A stretch of DNA of 64,000 nt from Nonomuraea sp. SBT364 (GTDB lineage: Bacteria > Actinomycetota > Actinomycetes > Streptosporangiales > Streptosporangiaceae), in the NCBI RefSeq assembly GCF_001083785.1, contig NZ_LAVL01000031.1, positions 1 through 64,000 on the forward strand. The letters are read 5' to 3'. A program made the translations under genes and the position numbers. Positions 16,816 through 24,870 of the stretch are shown here, piece by piece. The notes beneath the pieces are model-generated. The model ran no database searches. It was not told the DNA's origin and saw only the letters and a list, made by a program, of their open reading frames with translations. Positions within the stretch are counted from its first letter, which is position 1; each line of letters starts with the position of its first letter.

Positions 16816-17367
16816 ATGACTGACGTGCTGCTGTTCCATCACGCGCTCGGGCTGACGCCGGGGGTGCTCGCCTTCGCCGGCGTGCTGCGGGAGGCCGGGC
16901 ACACCGTGCACGTGCCCGACCTGTACGAGGGGCGCGTCTTCGACGACCTGGAGGAGGGCGCCGGTCACGCGCAGGAGATCGGGTTCGGCACGCTCGTGGA
17001 GCGCGGGCGGGCCGCCGCCGAGGGGTTGACCGGACAGCTGGTCTATGCCGGGTTCTCCCTGGGGGTGGTGCCGGCGCAGACGCTGGCCCGGACCCGGCCG
17101 GGGGCGCAGGGCGCGCTGCTGTTCGAAGCCTGCCTGCCGGGCGACGGGTGGCCCGGCGAGGTGCCGGTCCAGGTGCACGGGATGGACGCCGACCCGTTCT
17201 TCGCGGGCGAGGGCGACCTCGACGCGGCCAAGGCGCTCGGGGCGGAGCTGTTCCTCTACCCGGGCGACCGGCACCTGTTCGCCGACAGCGGCCTGCCCTC
17301 CTACGACGCCGACGCGACAGCGCTGCTCACCGAGCGGGTGCTCGCGTTCCTGCGACGAAAGATGTAG
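16816..17367 (+). CDS. dienelactone hydrolase family protein
   Basis: A 183-residue alpha/beta hydrolase of the DLH type. The nucleophile elbow is GFSLG (Ser in place of the Cys of classical dienelactone hydrolase), the acid lies in HGMDADPFF and the His in GDRHLFAD. An earlier in-frame ATG at 16804 would add four residues. Substrate unknown. It follows the oxidoreductase gene closely and is probably co-transcribed. Confidence 0.85.
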   Translation: MTDVLLFHHALGLTPGVLAFAGVLREAGHTVHVPDLYEGRVFDDLEEGAGHAQEIGFGTLVERGRAAAEGLTGQLVYAGFSLGVVPAQTLARTRPGAQGALLFEACLPGDGWPGEVPVQVHGMDADPFFAGEGDLDAAKALGAELFLYPGDRHLFADSGLPSYDADATALLTERVLAFLRRKM

Positions 17368-17455
17368 GCCGATCTCCTCAGCCCGCAGGAAGCCCGCGGG
17401 CCGGGGAGTCCATAGCGTGGGAGACCTCATCTGGAATGATCGAAATGAGGCTGTC

Positions 17456-17692
17456 ATGGCACCCGGCCGCAAGAACCTGTTCACCGGCCTCGCCGTCTTC
17501 GCCGGTGGGCTGCTGCTGTGGCAGTTCGGGCTCGACGTCGAGATCGTGGTGTTCACCCCGTCGAAGATCGGCGTGGTGATGATGGTGCTCGGGGCGGCGG
17601 AGGCACTGTGGGGCCTCTACCGGATGCGCACCGGCTCCTCAGCCGTCGATCCCGGCCCGGAGGGGCGGCGCTTGCTGCCGAAGGAGAAGTAG
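17456..17692 (+). CDS. DUF5708-like small membrane protein
   Basis: A 78-residue protein with two transmembrane helices (LFTGLAVFAGGLLLWQFG and IGVVMMVLGAAEALWGLYRM), an N-terminal RKN and a basic C-terminus. The pattern K.NL.TG...FA.GLL.W..GLDVEI....KIGVVMMV matches a small actinomycete membrane family. Function unknown. Confidence 0.7.
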   Translation: MAPGRKNLFTGLAVFAGGLLLWQFGLDVEIVVFTPSKIGVVMMVLGAAEALWGLYRMRTGSSAVDPGPEGRRLLPKEK

Positions 17693-17714
17693 GCGCTCGG
17701 GCCGGCGAGGTTGA

Positions 17715-17764
17715 CGAGCGCCACCGAGCGCCACCGAGCGCCACCGAGCGCCACCGAGCGCCAG
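17715..17764. repeat. 10-bp tandem repeat, about five copies
   Basis: CGAGCGCCAC is repeated head to tail at 17715-17754 (four perfect copies), and a fifth copy differs only in its last base (CGAGCGCCAG). It lies between two convergent genes, so it does not alter a protein. Such an array is likely to vary in copy number between strains. Confidence 0.9.
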
Positions 17765-17773
17765 ACGATCACG

Positions 17774-18526
17774 CTACCGAATGGCGCAGAGCAGGCGGTT
17801 GTTGCCGCGCTGCCACAGGGTGCCGGTCTCGCTGAAGCCGGCCTCGCGCAGCGCCGTCACGTGGTGGGTGAGCAGGTTGGACTCCGAGCCGTCGTGCCCC
17901 GCTCCGGCGGTGGTCCGCTCGGCGTTGAGCGCGCTCAGGTCGGGGTCGGCGGCGACCGCGTCCCACCAGGTGCGCCAGTCCTCGGGATGGCCGCCGGCGA
18001 AGACGCGCTCGGTCTGCTTGTCGTGGATGGCGCGTTCGAGGCGGGCCAGGCCGGGGGTGGCGTCGTCGGAGTCCAGGTGGTCGCCGTTGAGCAGGAGGCC
18101 GCCTGGCCGCAGCACGCCCGCCAGCTCGGCGTACATGGCGCTCAGCTCCGGCGGGGCGATCCAGTGCAGTGCGGTGGTGCTCACCGCCGCGTCGGCGGGG
18201 CGGTCCAGGCCGAGCGTGGCCGTCCAGCCGGGCGTGCGCAGGTCGGTGGCCACGAACGTCAGGTGCGGGTACGCGGCGCGGCCGAGCCCGAGCAGCAGCG
18301 GGTCGGCGTCCACCGCGACCACCCGGGCCTTGGGCAGCCGTTCGAGCAGCCGGGCGGCCAGCGAACCCGGGCCGCAACCGAGGTCGATCACCAGCGGGTC
18401 GGGCCTGTCCAGCGCCTCCACCGCGTCGATCAGCGCGGTGAACCGCTCTTCACGGTCGGGCAGGTAGCCCTCCTGCTGGCGGTCCCAGCGCGCGAGCCAG
18501 GCGAGTGCGGCATCGTGGGTGAGCAC
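17774..18526 (-). CDS. class I SAM-dependent methyltransferase
   Basis: The 250-residue protein has SAM motif I LVIDLGCGPGSLAARLLE near residue 45, then motif II VVAVDADPLLLGLG, an AAVSTTALHWIAPPEL segment and RPGGLLLNGDHLD. This is the trans-aconitate/UbiE-like methyltransferase pattern; the substrate cannot be told. The start is GTG 18526 with GGGAGA upstream. Divergent from the CGNR gene, sharing a 74-bp control region. Confidence 0.88.
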   Translation of the reverse strand: MLTHDAALAWLARWDRQQEGYLPDREERFTALIDAVEALDRPDPLVIDLGCGPGSLAARLLERLPKARVVAVDADPLLLGLGRAAYPHLTFVATDLRTPGWTATLGLDRPADAAVSTTALHWIAPPELSAMYAELAGVLRPGGLLLNGDHLDSDDATPGLARLERAIHDKQTERVFAGGHPEDWRTWWDAVAADPDLSALNAERTTAGAGHDGSESNLLTHHVTALREAGFSETGTLWQRGNNRLLCAIR

Positions 18527-18540
18527 AGTAGGTCTCCCTT

Positions 18541-18618
18541 GTGACTGTCGTTTATGCTTTCAGCAGTCACAGACTAGAGCGTAAAGGTGTAACTGGTCAA
18601 TTGAACTTCAACAGTCAC
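18541..18618. promoter_or_regulatory. divergent control region with repeated GTGACTG/CAGTCAC elements
   Basis: GTGACTG at 18541-18547 and its inverse CAGTCAC at 18564-18570 form a 7-bp inverted repeat between the two divergent genes. A third CAGTCAC lies at 18612-18618 inside the first codons of the CGNR gene. The AT-rich stretch between contains likely promoters for both sides. The arrangement suggests control by the CGNR protein or another dimeric regulator. Confidence 0.45.
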
Positions 18619-19170
18619 ACGGACGGAGTCGTCCGGGTCGCCGTCGGGCTGGTCAACAGCCTGACCCCCGGCGAGCGGCGTGGCCGGCCCGCGCCGCCGC
18701 CCGCCGACACGGCCGCCGCGGCCACCGAGGGGCTGCGCGACGGCTATCCGAGCCACCGCCCCGCGACCGAGGCCGAGGCGGCCGAGCTGGTCACGGTCGC
18801 GCTGCGGCTGCGGGAGGTCTTCGAGGCCGTCGCGACGGGCGACGTGGACGCGGCGGCGCTGCGCGTCAACGACCTGCTGGAGGAGACGCGGGCCAGGCCG
18901 ATGCTCCAGCGGCACGACGGGGAGCCGTGGCACCTGCACTTCCACGGCCCCGGCGGGACGATGGCGGGCGACTGGGCGGCGAGCTGCGCGACCGGGCTGG
19001 CGCTGGTGCTGGGGAGCGAGTTCCACGACCGGCTGGGGGTGTGCACGGCGCCGCACTGCGACCGGGTCTACGTGGACGTCTCGCGCAACGGGACCCGCCG
19101 GTTCTGCTCCACTCCTTGCCAGAACCGAGTGAAGACCGCGGCGTTCAGAGCTCGCAGCAAGACTTCCTAG
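18601..19170 (+). CDS. CGNR zinc-finger domain protein (putative transcriptional regulator)
   Basis: About 189 residues from a TTG start at 18601, which gives the family's usual N-terminus NFNSHTDGVVRVAVGLVN. The N-terminal helical region (residues 1-140) has the ABATE-like pattern. The C-terminal CGNR zinc finger (CTAPHCDRVYVDVSRNGTRR, then FCSTPCQNRVKTAAFRAR) carries four cysteines. CGNR proteins are thought to bind DNA and often control nearby enzymes. An upstream in-frame GTG at 18541 is less likely because it precedes the promoter-like repeats. Confidence 0.87.
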   Translation: MNFNSHTDGVVRVAVGLVNSLTPGERRGRPAPPPADTAAAATEGLRDGYPSHRPATEAEAAELVTVALRLREVFEAVATGDVDAAALRVNDLLEETRARPMLQRHDGEPWHLHFHGPGGTMAGDWAASCATGLALVLGSEFHDRLGVCTAPHCDRVYVDVSRNGTRRFCSTPCQNRVKTAAFRARSKTS

Positions 19171-19272
19171 CCCGACACATCGTGAAATATCCGCCCGGCC
19201 TGGAGTGCCAGCCGGGAAAGTGGATGCGAATAAGGCTCGTGCGCCCCTCTGACGTGCCAGAATGGCGCCACT

Positions 19273-19437
19273 GTGACCCCCTCCCCATCATTTCCCGTGA
19301 ACCTCGTCGGCATGTCCAACGGCGATGTGCTGATGCTGCCCGCCGTGTGGCCGGTGCGCCTCACGCCCGAGCAGCGGCGTCAGCTCGTGGAGCGGCTGCT
19401 CGACACCGAGACCGAATGGCCGGACCTCGATCCGTGA
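19273..19437 (+). CDS. small protein of unknown function, 54 residues
   Basis: GTG start at 19273, stop TGA at 19435-19437. The residues VNLVGMSNGDVLMLPAVWPV and the following RLTPEQRRQLVERLLDTE look like a compact beta-plus-helix protein, not noise. The frame is followed directly by a perfect terminator hairpin (19449-19485), which supports transcription. No known family can be named. Confidence 0.55.
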   Translation: MTPSPSFPVNLVGMSNGDVLMLPAVWPVRLTPEQRRQLVERLLDTETEWPDLDP

Positions 19438-19448
19438 CGGATCCCCCT

Positions 19449-19485
19449 GCTCCAGCTCCCCGGGGGCGGCCCGGGGAGCTGGAGC
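19449..19485 (+). terminator. strong terminator hairpin
   Basis: A perfect 16-bp stem (GCTCCAGCTCCCCGGG and its complement) with a 5-nt loop GGCGG. No long T-run follows, as is common for actinomycete terminators. It lies 11 nt after the 54-residue gene and 4 nt before the stop of the 35-residue reverse-strand ORF, so it may serve both sides. Confidence 0.85.
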
Positions 19486-19489
19486 CCGT

Positions 19490-19597
19490 TCATTCGGCGG
19501 CGAGCCGCTCTGCCTCGTCGTGCAGCGCCGCGATCACCATGAGCTCCAGCCGGAACTCGTCCAGATCGAGCGTCGCGAGGTCGTCAAGGACGCGCAT
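19490..19597 (-). CDS. very small protein, 35 residues, with perfect ribosome-binding site
   Basis: ATG at 19597 is preceded by AAGGAGG with 6-nt spacing. The peptide is acidic and helical (VLDDLATLDLDEFRLELMVI, then AALHDEAERLAAE). The strong translation signal and flanking terminator suggest a real gene. It might be a small regulator or a precursor-type peptide, but no Cys/Ser/Thr-rich core is present, so a RiPP role is not supported. The neighbouring reverse-strand gene at 19679 also has unknown function. Confidence 0.45.
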   Translation of the reverse strand: MRVLDDLATLDLDEFRLELMVIAALHDEAERLAAE

Positions 19598-19678
19598 GGC
19601 GGGCCTCCTTGAACTATGGACGCCCCCCAAGTCACAAAGGTTCACACAAGTCTATAAATGGATATCTCTGACGAGAAA

Positions 19679-20038
19679 TCAGGCGGCGCCCGACAAGTCC
19701 GCGTGCCTGTCGCGTTCTATCTGCGCCTGAAGGATCTCCTGACGCTCGTCGCTGATCCTGCGCGACAGGATCATGTACGCGTTCAGCACCTTGGCGTAGG
19801 AGCGCCGTGCCTCTTCGAGTTGTTCGCCGAGCCGCTGCGCCCGGCCGGTGTCGCCCTCGCGTAGCGCCTCGGCCAGCAGTTCGCCGGCCTCCTCGACGAT
19901 CTGCTCGGCCCGCTGCCGGGTCCGGCGCAGCAGTGCGGAGCACTCGAAGAGCTCGCCCAGCCGCGCTGAGGAAACGATGAACTCGGCCGTGTGCACGGCC
20001 GACCCGTTGCTCGCCGTCCGCCGGAGATCTGTTTCCAT
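19679..20038 (-). CDS. helical (coiled-coil) protein of unknown function
   Basis: A 119-residue protein from ATG 20038, supported by GGAGGTGG about 8 nt upstream. It is almost all helix, with a long charged stretch (RQRAEQIVEEAGELLAEALR, then GEQLEEARRSYAKVLN and ISDERQEILQAQIERDR). No domain recognised. Gene composition matches its neighbours. It may be paired with the 35-residue gene downstream on the same strand. Confidence 0.6.
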   Translation of the reverse strand: METDLRRTASNGSAVHTAEFIVSSARLGELFECSALLRRTRQRAEQIVEEAGELLAEALREGDTGRAQRLGEQLEEARRSYAKVLNAYMILSRRISDERQEILQAQIERDRHADLSGAA

Positions 20039-20372
20039 ACCCGCCACCTCCACCGTCAAAGGTTGCCTCACTGTAGACGCGCAACCGCGATCCGTGGATC
20101 ACCGAGGGATTTCGGAGGTACGGGTGTGTGTCCCCGGTGGACTTCTCTTCTCCCGAGGGGGATAACAGCTTCCCTGAAGCCGATTCGGTGGGGGTTGAAT
20201 ACGACGCTTAGTCGTCTTACCTGGGTTTATTGAGGAAATGCGATGTATCACCCAGCTCACCAAATCCGGCGGACCAAGACCGCTGATCCGCCACGCCGCC
20301 CGGCACGGTCGTCACATACTGATGCGTGACGGGTGCGGACGGTGATACCCCGGGTGTGGGCGGGCGGTGGCC
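20039..20372. other. 334-bp intergenic leader between divergent genes
   Basis: No ORF with good composition is seen. The middle (20200-20260) is unusually AT-rich for this genome (GGGTTTATTGAGGAAATGCG) and probably holds the promoters for the glycosyltransferase and the coiled-coil gene. A local inverted repeat GACGCTTAGTCGTC lies at about 20202-20215. No riboswitch pattern was recognised. Confidence 0.45.
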
Positions 20373-22253
20373 ATGAAGGACGACACGGCGGACGACACGG
20401 TGGACGTGAGCGTGGACGTGAGCATCGTGATCCCTGCCCGGGACTGCCGGACCTATCTGGACCGGTGTCTCACCTCGGCGCTCGTCCAGCGGGTCGTCAC
20501 GGAGATCGTGGTCGTCGACGACGGATCCACCGACGGCACCACCGAGCTCCTCGGCCTCTACGCCGAATACCACCGCGACTGCGTCAAGGTGATCCGCCTG
20601 GAAGGCTCGGGCGGCCCCGGCCGGCCGCGCAACGTCGGGCTCGACCACGCGGGCGGCCGTTACGTGTTCTTCCTCGACGCCGACGACTACCTCGGCCCCG
20701 AGGCGCTGGAGCGCATGGTGGCCGTGGCCGACGCGAACGGCTCCGACATCGTGCTCGGCAAGATCGTCGGGCACGGGCGGCGGGCCCCCGCGTCGATGTT
20801 CCACCACAACGCCGACCGGGCCGAGCTGGGCGCCAGCGCCGTCTACAACAGCTTGAGCTGCTTCAAGCTGTTCCGCAGGGAGATGCTGGAGCATCACCAC
20901 ATCAGGTTCCCCGAGGAGCGGCTGGTCGGCGAGGACATCTACTTCACCGTGCACGCCTACTGCCACGCGGCCACGATCTCGGTGGTCGCCGACTACGACT
21001 GCTACCACCTGGTCGCCAGGGCCGACGGCAGCAGCATCATGCAGCAGCCCGACAGCCGCGATCCGGTCGCCTGGCTGTACATGGTCCGCGACCCGATCCG
21101 GCTCATGACCGGGCACGTCCCGCCGGGGCCGCTGCGTGACCACCTGCTGCTGCGGCACTTCAAGATCGATGTGTTCCCCCAGCTCGGCGCGCCCTTCCTG
21201 GAGGCGGGGGAGGTGCGGCGCAAGGAGATCGCGCAGGCCGTGGCCGCGCTCTGCGATCAGTGGCTCACACCCGGCGTCCACCGGGGGCTGACCGGCACCG
21301 ACCGGCAGCGGCTGGCGGCGCTCGGCGACGTGGACCGGCTGGCGCGGCTGGCCGACATCGAGTGCGCCACCGTCCTGCGGCGGCTGACCGGGCTGTGCTG
21401 GGACGGCGAGCGGCTGGCGATCACGGTGGCGGTCGAGCTGGAGGGCATCGGCGTCCCCGACGCCGTGTCGCTGGTCCTGCGCACCCGGGACGACCCCAGG
21501 CGCGAACTCGTTGTCCGGGCGGAGCTGGTCGAGCCCGGCGAGCCGGTCGTCGCCGAGCCGGTGGCCGGTCACGAGGTCGAGCCGGCCGGTCACCGCTACA
21601 CCGCCCGGGTCGACGTGGCGGCGCTCGGCTCCGGGATCTGGGACGTGCGGGTGTCGGCCGAGCGCGAGGGCGTCCTGCGCACCGGCCGGCTGGGCGCGGA
21701 CCGCGACGGCGACCTGACGCTCCCGGCGCCCCGGCTGGTCGGAGGGGCGGCCGTGCTGCCGTACTTCACCCGGGACAACGGCAACCTCAGCGTGGACGTC
21801 GGCGGATACGTGGTCGGGGTGCCCGGCAGCGTGCGCATCACCAGGACCAGGTGGTCGCTCGGGCGGCGGCTGCTGATCGACGGCGAGATCGCGGTCGCCG
21901 GCGGCGTGCCGCCGGAGCCGGCCGTGCGGCGGCTGGTGTGGCGGGAGCGCGGCAGCGGCCGCGAGCGCGCCGAACCGGTGACCGTGCTGCCCGGCGGCGG
22001 GTTCGCGGCCGGCCCGGCGGTGGGCAGGCTGCCGCCCGGCACCTGGGATGCCTACCTGGAGCTGGACCTGGGCGGGCCGCCGGCCAGGTTCAGGATCGAG
22101 ACCGACGCCGCCGCGATCGCCGCGCCGCGCCGCTGGCTCGGCGGGATCGTGCTCCTGAGCGTCCGCCCGTACGCGACCTCCGGGAAGGGACGGCTCAGCA
22201 CGGTGGTGCGGCAGCTCACGGCGCGGGCGGTGATCCGAAGAATGATGCGCTAA
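20373..22253 (+). CDS. GT2-family glycosyltransferase with C-terminal accessory domains
   Basis: The 626-residue protein opens with a GT-A domain (residues 15-230): SIVIPARDCRTYLDRCL, the nucleotide-binding VVVDDGSTDGT, the DxD-like FFLDADDYLGPEAL, and LVGEDIYFTVHAYC, the usual E/D catalytic region. Residues 340-560 form beta-rich repeats with no named family; this build (GT2 plus beta domains) recurs in actinomycete polyol-phosphate or wall-polymer glycosyltransferases. It has no transmembrane anchor, although the C-terminus is basic (RAVIRRMMR) and may touch the membrane. A GTG 6 nt upstream is an alternative start. Confidence 0.85.
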   Translation: MKDDTADDTVDVSVDVSIVIPARDCRTYLDRCLTSALVQRVVTEIVVVDDGSTDGTTELLGLYAEYHRDCVKVIRLEGSGGPGRPRNVGLDHAGGRYVFFLDADDYLGPEALERMVAVADANGSDIVLGKIVGHGRRAPASMFHHNADRAELGASAVYNSLSCFKLFRREMLEHHHIRFPEERLVGEDIYFTVHAYCHAATISVVADYDCYHLVARADGSSIMQQPDSRDPVAWLYMVRDPIRLMTGHVPPGPLRDHLLLRHFKIDVFPQLGAPFLEAGEVRRKEIAQAVAALCDQWLTPGVHRGLTGTDRQRLAALGDVDRLARLADIECATVLRRLTGLCWDGERLAITVAVELEGIGVPDAVSLVLRTRDDPRRELVVRAELVEPGEPVVAEPVAGHEVEPAGHRYTARVDVAALGSGIWDVRVSAEREGVLRTGRLGADRDGDLTLPAPRLVGGAAVLPYFTRDNGNLSVDVGGYVVGVPGSVRITRTRWSLGRRLLIDGEIAVAGGVPPEPAVRRLVWRERGSGRERAEPVTVLPGGGFAAGPAVGRLPPGTWDAYLELDLGGPPARFRIETDAAAIAAPRRWLGGIVLLSVRPYATSGKGRLSTVVRQLTARAVIRRMMR

Positions 22254-22282
22254 TGCCATCCATATGCAGGTGCAAGACGATG

Positions 22283-22295
22283 ACCTAAAGTAGGT
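22283..22295. promoter_or_regulatory. short palindrome upstream of the cobalt/nickel transporter
   Basis: ACCTA-AAG-TAGGT is a perfect 5-bp inverted repeat 32 nt before the cbiMN start. A wider TGCAGG (22265-22270) and CCTGCA (22307-22312) pair encloses it. It may be a metal-regulator operator; it does not match the known Nur or Zur consensus and no cobalamin riboswitch is present. Confidence 0.35.
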
Positions 22296-22327
22296 ACGTT
22301 TGTTCTCCTGCATCCGGAGGCTGGGTC

Positions 22328-23335
22328 GTGCACGTTCCCGATGGCTTCTTCAACGCAGCCGTTTCCGTATCGGCCGGGGTGGTGGCCGCGGCCGGGGTCG
22401 CGGTCTGCCTGCGCGGCGCCCGGCGCGAGCTGGACGACCGCACCGCGCCCATGGCCGGACTGGTGGCCGCCTTCATCTTCGCCGTGCAGATGCTCAACTT
22501 CCCGGTCGCGGCCGGGACCAGCGGGCACCTGCTCGGCGGGGCGCTGGCGGCGATACTCGTCGGACCCTATACAGGGGTGCTCTGCATGGCCGTGGTCCTG
22601 CTCGTGCAGGGGCTGTTCTTCGCCGACGGCGGGCTCACGGCGCTGGGCGTCAACATCACGCTCATGGGCCTGGTGACCGTGCTCGTCGGCTGGGGCCTGT
22701 TCCGGGCGATCACCAGGGTCGCGCCGGGCCGGGGCGGGGTGACCGCCGCCGCGTTCGTCGCCTCGCTGGTCTCGGTGCCCGCCTCCGCGCTGGTTTTCAC
22801 CGTGCTGTTCTGGGTCGGCGGCACCGCGCCGATCGACCTCGGCACGGTCGCGGCGGCGATGGGCGGCGTGCACGTGCTCATCGGGATCGGCGAGGGCCTG
22901 ATCACCGCGCTCACCGTCGGCGCCGTGCTGGCCGTCCGGCCCGACCTCGTCTACGGCGCGCGCGGTCTGGCCAGGCCGCTGGAGCTGCGCGGCGCGGACG
23001 GCACGACCGTCATCACCCAGGAGCCCGAGCGGCCCGCGCCCGCGAAGGGCGGCACGCCGTTCGTGCTCGGCGCGCTCGGCGTCACGCTGGTGCTGGCCGG
23101 GCTGGTGTCGTCCTACGCCTCGGCGGATCCCGACGGCCTGGAGTCGGTGGCCGACGACAAGGGCTTCCTCGGGCAGGCGGGCGAGCACCTGTTCGGCACC
23201 TGGGCGCTGGCCGACTACGGTGAGGTGGGCGGCATCCCCGTGGGCATCGCGGGGATCATCGGCGTCGGCATCACCCTGCTCGTCGCCGGCGTCGTGGCCT
23301 ACGCCGCCCGCGGCCGCGACCGCACACGGGTCTGA
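22328..23335 (+). CDS. cbiM: CbiM-CbiN fusion, substrate-specific component of an ECF cobalt/nickel importer
   Basis: The 335-residue protein begins M-H-VPDGF, the obligatory CbiM/NikM N-terminus in which the amino terminus and His2 bind the metal ion. Residues 1-225 give the CbiM membrane core (HLLGGALAAILVGPYTGVLC). Residues 240-330 give a CbiN/NikN-like part with two helices flanking an external segment (YASADPDGLESVADDKGF). Start GTG with CCGGAGG upstream. First gene of the cbiMN-cbiQ-cbiO operon; Co2+ or Ni2+ cannot be told apart from sequence. Confidence 0.93.
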   Translation: MHVPDGFFNAAVSVSAGVVAAAGVAVCLRGARRELDDRTAPMAGLVAAFIFAVQMLNFPVAAGTSGHLLGGALAAILVGPYTGVLCMAVVLLVQGLFFADGGLTALGVNITLMGLVTVLVGWGLFRAITRVAPGRGGVTAAAFVASLVSVPASALVFTVLFWVGGTAPIDLGTVAAAMGGVHVLIGIGEGLITALTVGAVLAVRPDLVYGARGLARPLELRGADGTTVITQEPERPAPAKGGTPFVLGALGVTLVLAGLVSSYASADPDGLESVADDKGFLGQAGEHLFGTWALADYGEVGGIPVGIAGIIGVGITLLVAGVVAYAARGRDRTRV

Positions 23336-23356
23336 AGCGGAAGGCGGTGAGAGCCG

Positions 23357-24112
23357 GTGGGATCCGGGCACGCGCATCGGCTCTACCTGCCTGGCGGCTC
23401 GCCGGTGCACCGGCTGCCCGCGCAGTGCAAGCTGCTCGCCGTCGTGGGCTTCGCCCTGGTGGTGGTGGCCACGCCGCGCGAGCGCCTCTGGGCCTTCGCG
23501 GCGTACGCGCTGCTGCTGGCCGGGGTGGCGGCCGCGGCCAGGATCCCTCCGGCGTTCGTGCCGAGGCGCATGGTGGTAGAGCTGCCGTTCATGCTGTTCG
23601 CGTTCCTGATCCCGGTCATCGGGCTGGGGGAGCGGACCGTGGTGCTCGGGGTGTCGCTGAGCGTGCCGGGGCTCTGGGCGGCCTGGAACATCCTGGCCAA
23701 GGCGACGCTAGGGGTGGTCGCCTCGATCCTGCTCGCGGCGACGACCGAGCCCCGGGCGGTGCTGCTCGGGGCCCAGCGGCTGCGGGTGCCGGGGCTGCTG
23801 GTGCAGATCGCCATGTTCATGCTGCGCTACCTGGACGTGATCATGGACGAGATGCGGCGGATGCGGATCGCCCGGGAGTCGCGGGGGTTCCAGGCGCGTG
23901 ACCTCCGGCACCTCCCGGTGATCGCGCGCTCGGCCGGGGCGCTGTTCATCCGCTCGTACGAGCGCGGCGAGCGGGTGCACCTGGCGATGCTCAGCCGCGG
24001 CTACAGCGGCCAGATGCCGATAATTGACGATATTTCGGCAACTGCCGCGCAATGGGCGGTCGCGCTCGCCCTGCCCGCCGCGGCCCTGGCAGTTCTGGGG
24101 CTCTCCCTGTGA
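23357..24112 (+). CDS. cbiQ: energy-coupling factor transmembrane protein CbiQ
   Basis: The 251-residue T-component has several membrane helices and the two cytoplasmic coupling motifs typical of CbiQ/EcfT: RIARESRGF and LAMLSRGYSG, which contact the ATPase. Its stop overlaps the GTG start of cbiO. It links the CbiMN metal-binding unit to ATP hydrolysis. Confidence 0.93.
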   Translation: MGSGHAHRLYLPGGSPVHRLPAQCKLLAVVGFALVVVATPRERLWAFAAYALLLAGVAAAARIPPAFVPRRMVVELPFMLFAFLIPVIGLGERTVVLGVSLSVPGLWAAWNILAKATLGVVASILLAATTEPRAVLLGAQRLRVPGLLVQIAMFMLRYLDVIMDEMRRMRIARESRGFQARDLRHLPVIARSAGALFIRSYERGERVHLAMLSRGYSGQMPIIDDISATAAQWAVALALPAAALAVLGLSL

Positions 24113-24870
24113 CGGAACAGATGCTCAACTCCCTCGAAGTCAGCCGCCTCGCCTACGCCTACCCCGACGGGACTCAGGCCCTGTTCGGCGTGGACCTGAC
24201 GATCGGGCGCGGCGAGCGGGTGGCGCTGCTCGGGCCCAACGGCGCCGGCAAGACCACGCTCGTCATGCACCTCAACGGCATCCTGACGGCCGGGCACGGC
24301 ACGGTGACGGTGGCCGGCACGCCGGTGCGCCGCGACACGCTCAAGGAGATCAGGCAGCGCGTCGGCCTGGTCTTCCAGGACCCCGACGACCAGCTCTTCA
24401 TGCCCACCGTGCGCGACGACGTGGCGTTCGGCCCGGCCAACTCCGGGCTGCGCGGCGAGGAGCTGGAGGCCGTGGTCAAGAGCGCGCTGGAGCGCGTGGG
24501 CATGCTGGAGGCAGCCGACCGGCCGCCGCACCACCTGTCGTTCGGCCAGCGCCGCCGGGTCGCGGTGGCGACCGTGCTGGCGATGGAGCCGGAGATCCTG
24601 GTGCTCGACGAGCCGTCGTCCAACCTCGACCCGGCGGCCCGCAGGGAGCTGGCCGAGATCCTGCGCTCGCTCGACGTGACCGTGCTCATGGTCACCCACG
24701 ACCTGCCGTACGCGCTGGAACTGTGCGAGCGCTCGCTCATCCTGTCGGACGGGGTGATCGCCGCCGACGGGCCCACCCGGGACCTGCTGGCCGACGCCGA
24801 GCTGCTCGCCCGCCACCGGCTGGAGCTGCCGTACGGGTTCGCTATACCGGCTGCGCAGGAACGTGGATGA
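24109..24870 (+). CDS. cbiO: ECF transporter ATPase CbiO
   Basis: The 253-residue ABC ATPase has Walker A LLGPNGAGKTTL, Q-loop LVFQDPDDQLF, signature LSFGQRRRVAVA (FGQ in place of the common SGG), Walker B ILVLDEPSSNLD and the H-loop MVTHDLPYAL. The start overlaps cbiQ by 4 nt. Its last 29 bases overlap the 3' end of the reverse-strand K+ channel gene, so the two transcripts are antisense to each other there. Confidence 0.93.
   Translation: MTEQMLNSLEVSRLAYAYPDGTQALFGVDLTIGRGERVALLGPNGAGKTTLVMHLNGILTAGHGTVTVAGTPVRRDTLKEIRQRVGLVFQDPDDQLFMPTVRDDVAFGPANSGLRGEELEAVVKSALERVGMLEAADRPPHHLSFGQRRRVAVATVLAMEPEILVLDEPSSNLDPAARRELAEILRSLDVTVLMVTHDLPYALELCERSLILSDGVIAADGPTRDLLADAELLARHRLELPYGFAIPAAQERG

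Noticed and set aside
15817-17556. A 579-codon reverse open frame opposite the oxidoreductase and hydrolase genes
   Set aside because: Antisense shadow of two well-supported genes; no domain or start signal.
20217-22313. A 698-codon reverse open frame opposite the glycosyltransferase
   Set aside because: It lies wholly antisense to a gene with clear GT2 motifs and has low-complexity His/Arg/Pro composition, a known effect of very high GC.
22254-22327. A cobalamin riboswitch before the cobalt/nickel importer
   Set aside because: The gap is 74 bp and lacks the conserved B12-box; a cobalamin riboswitch needs about 200 nt.
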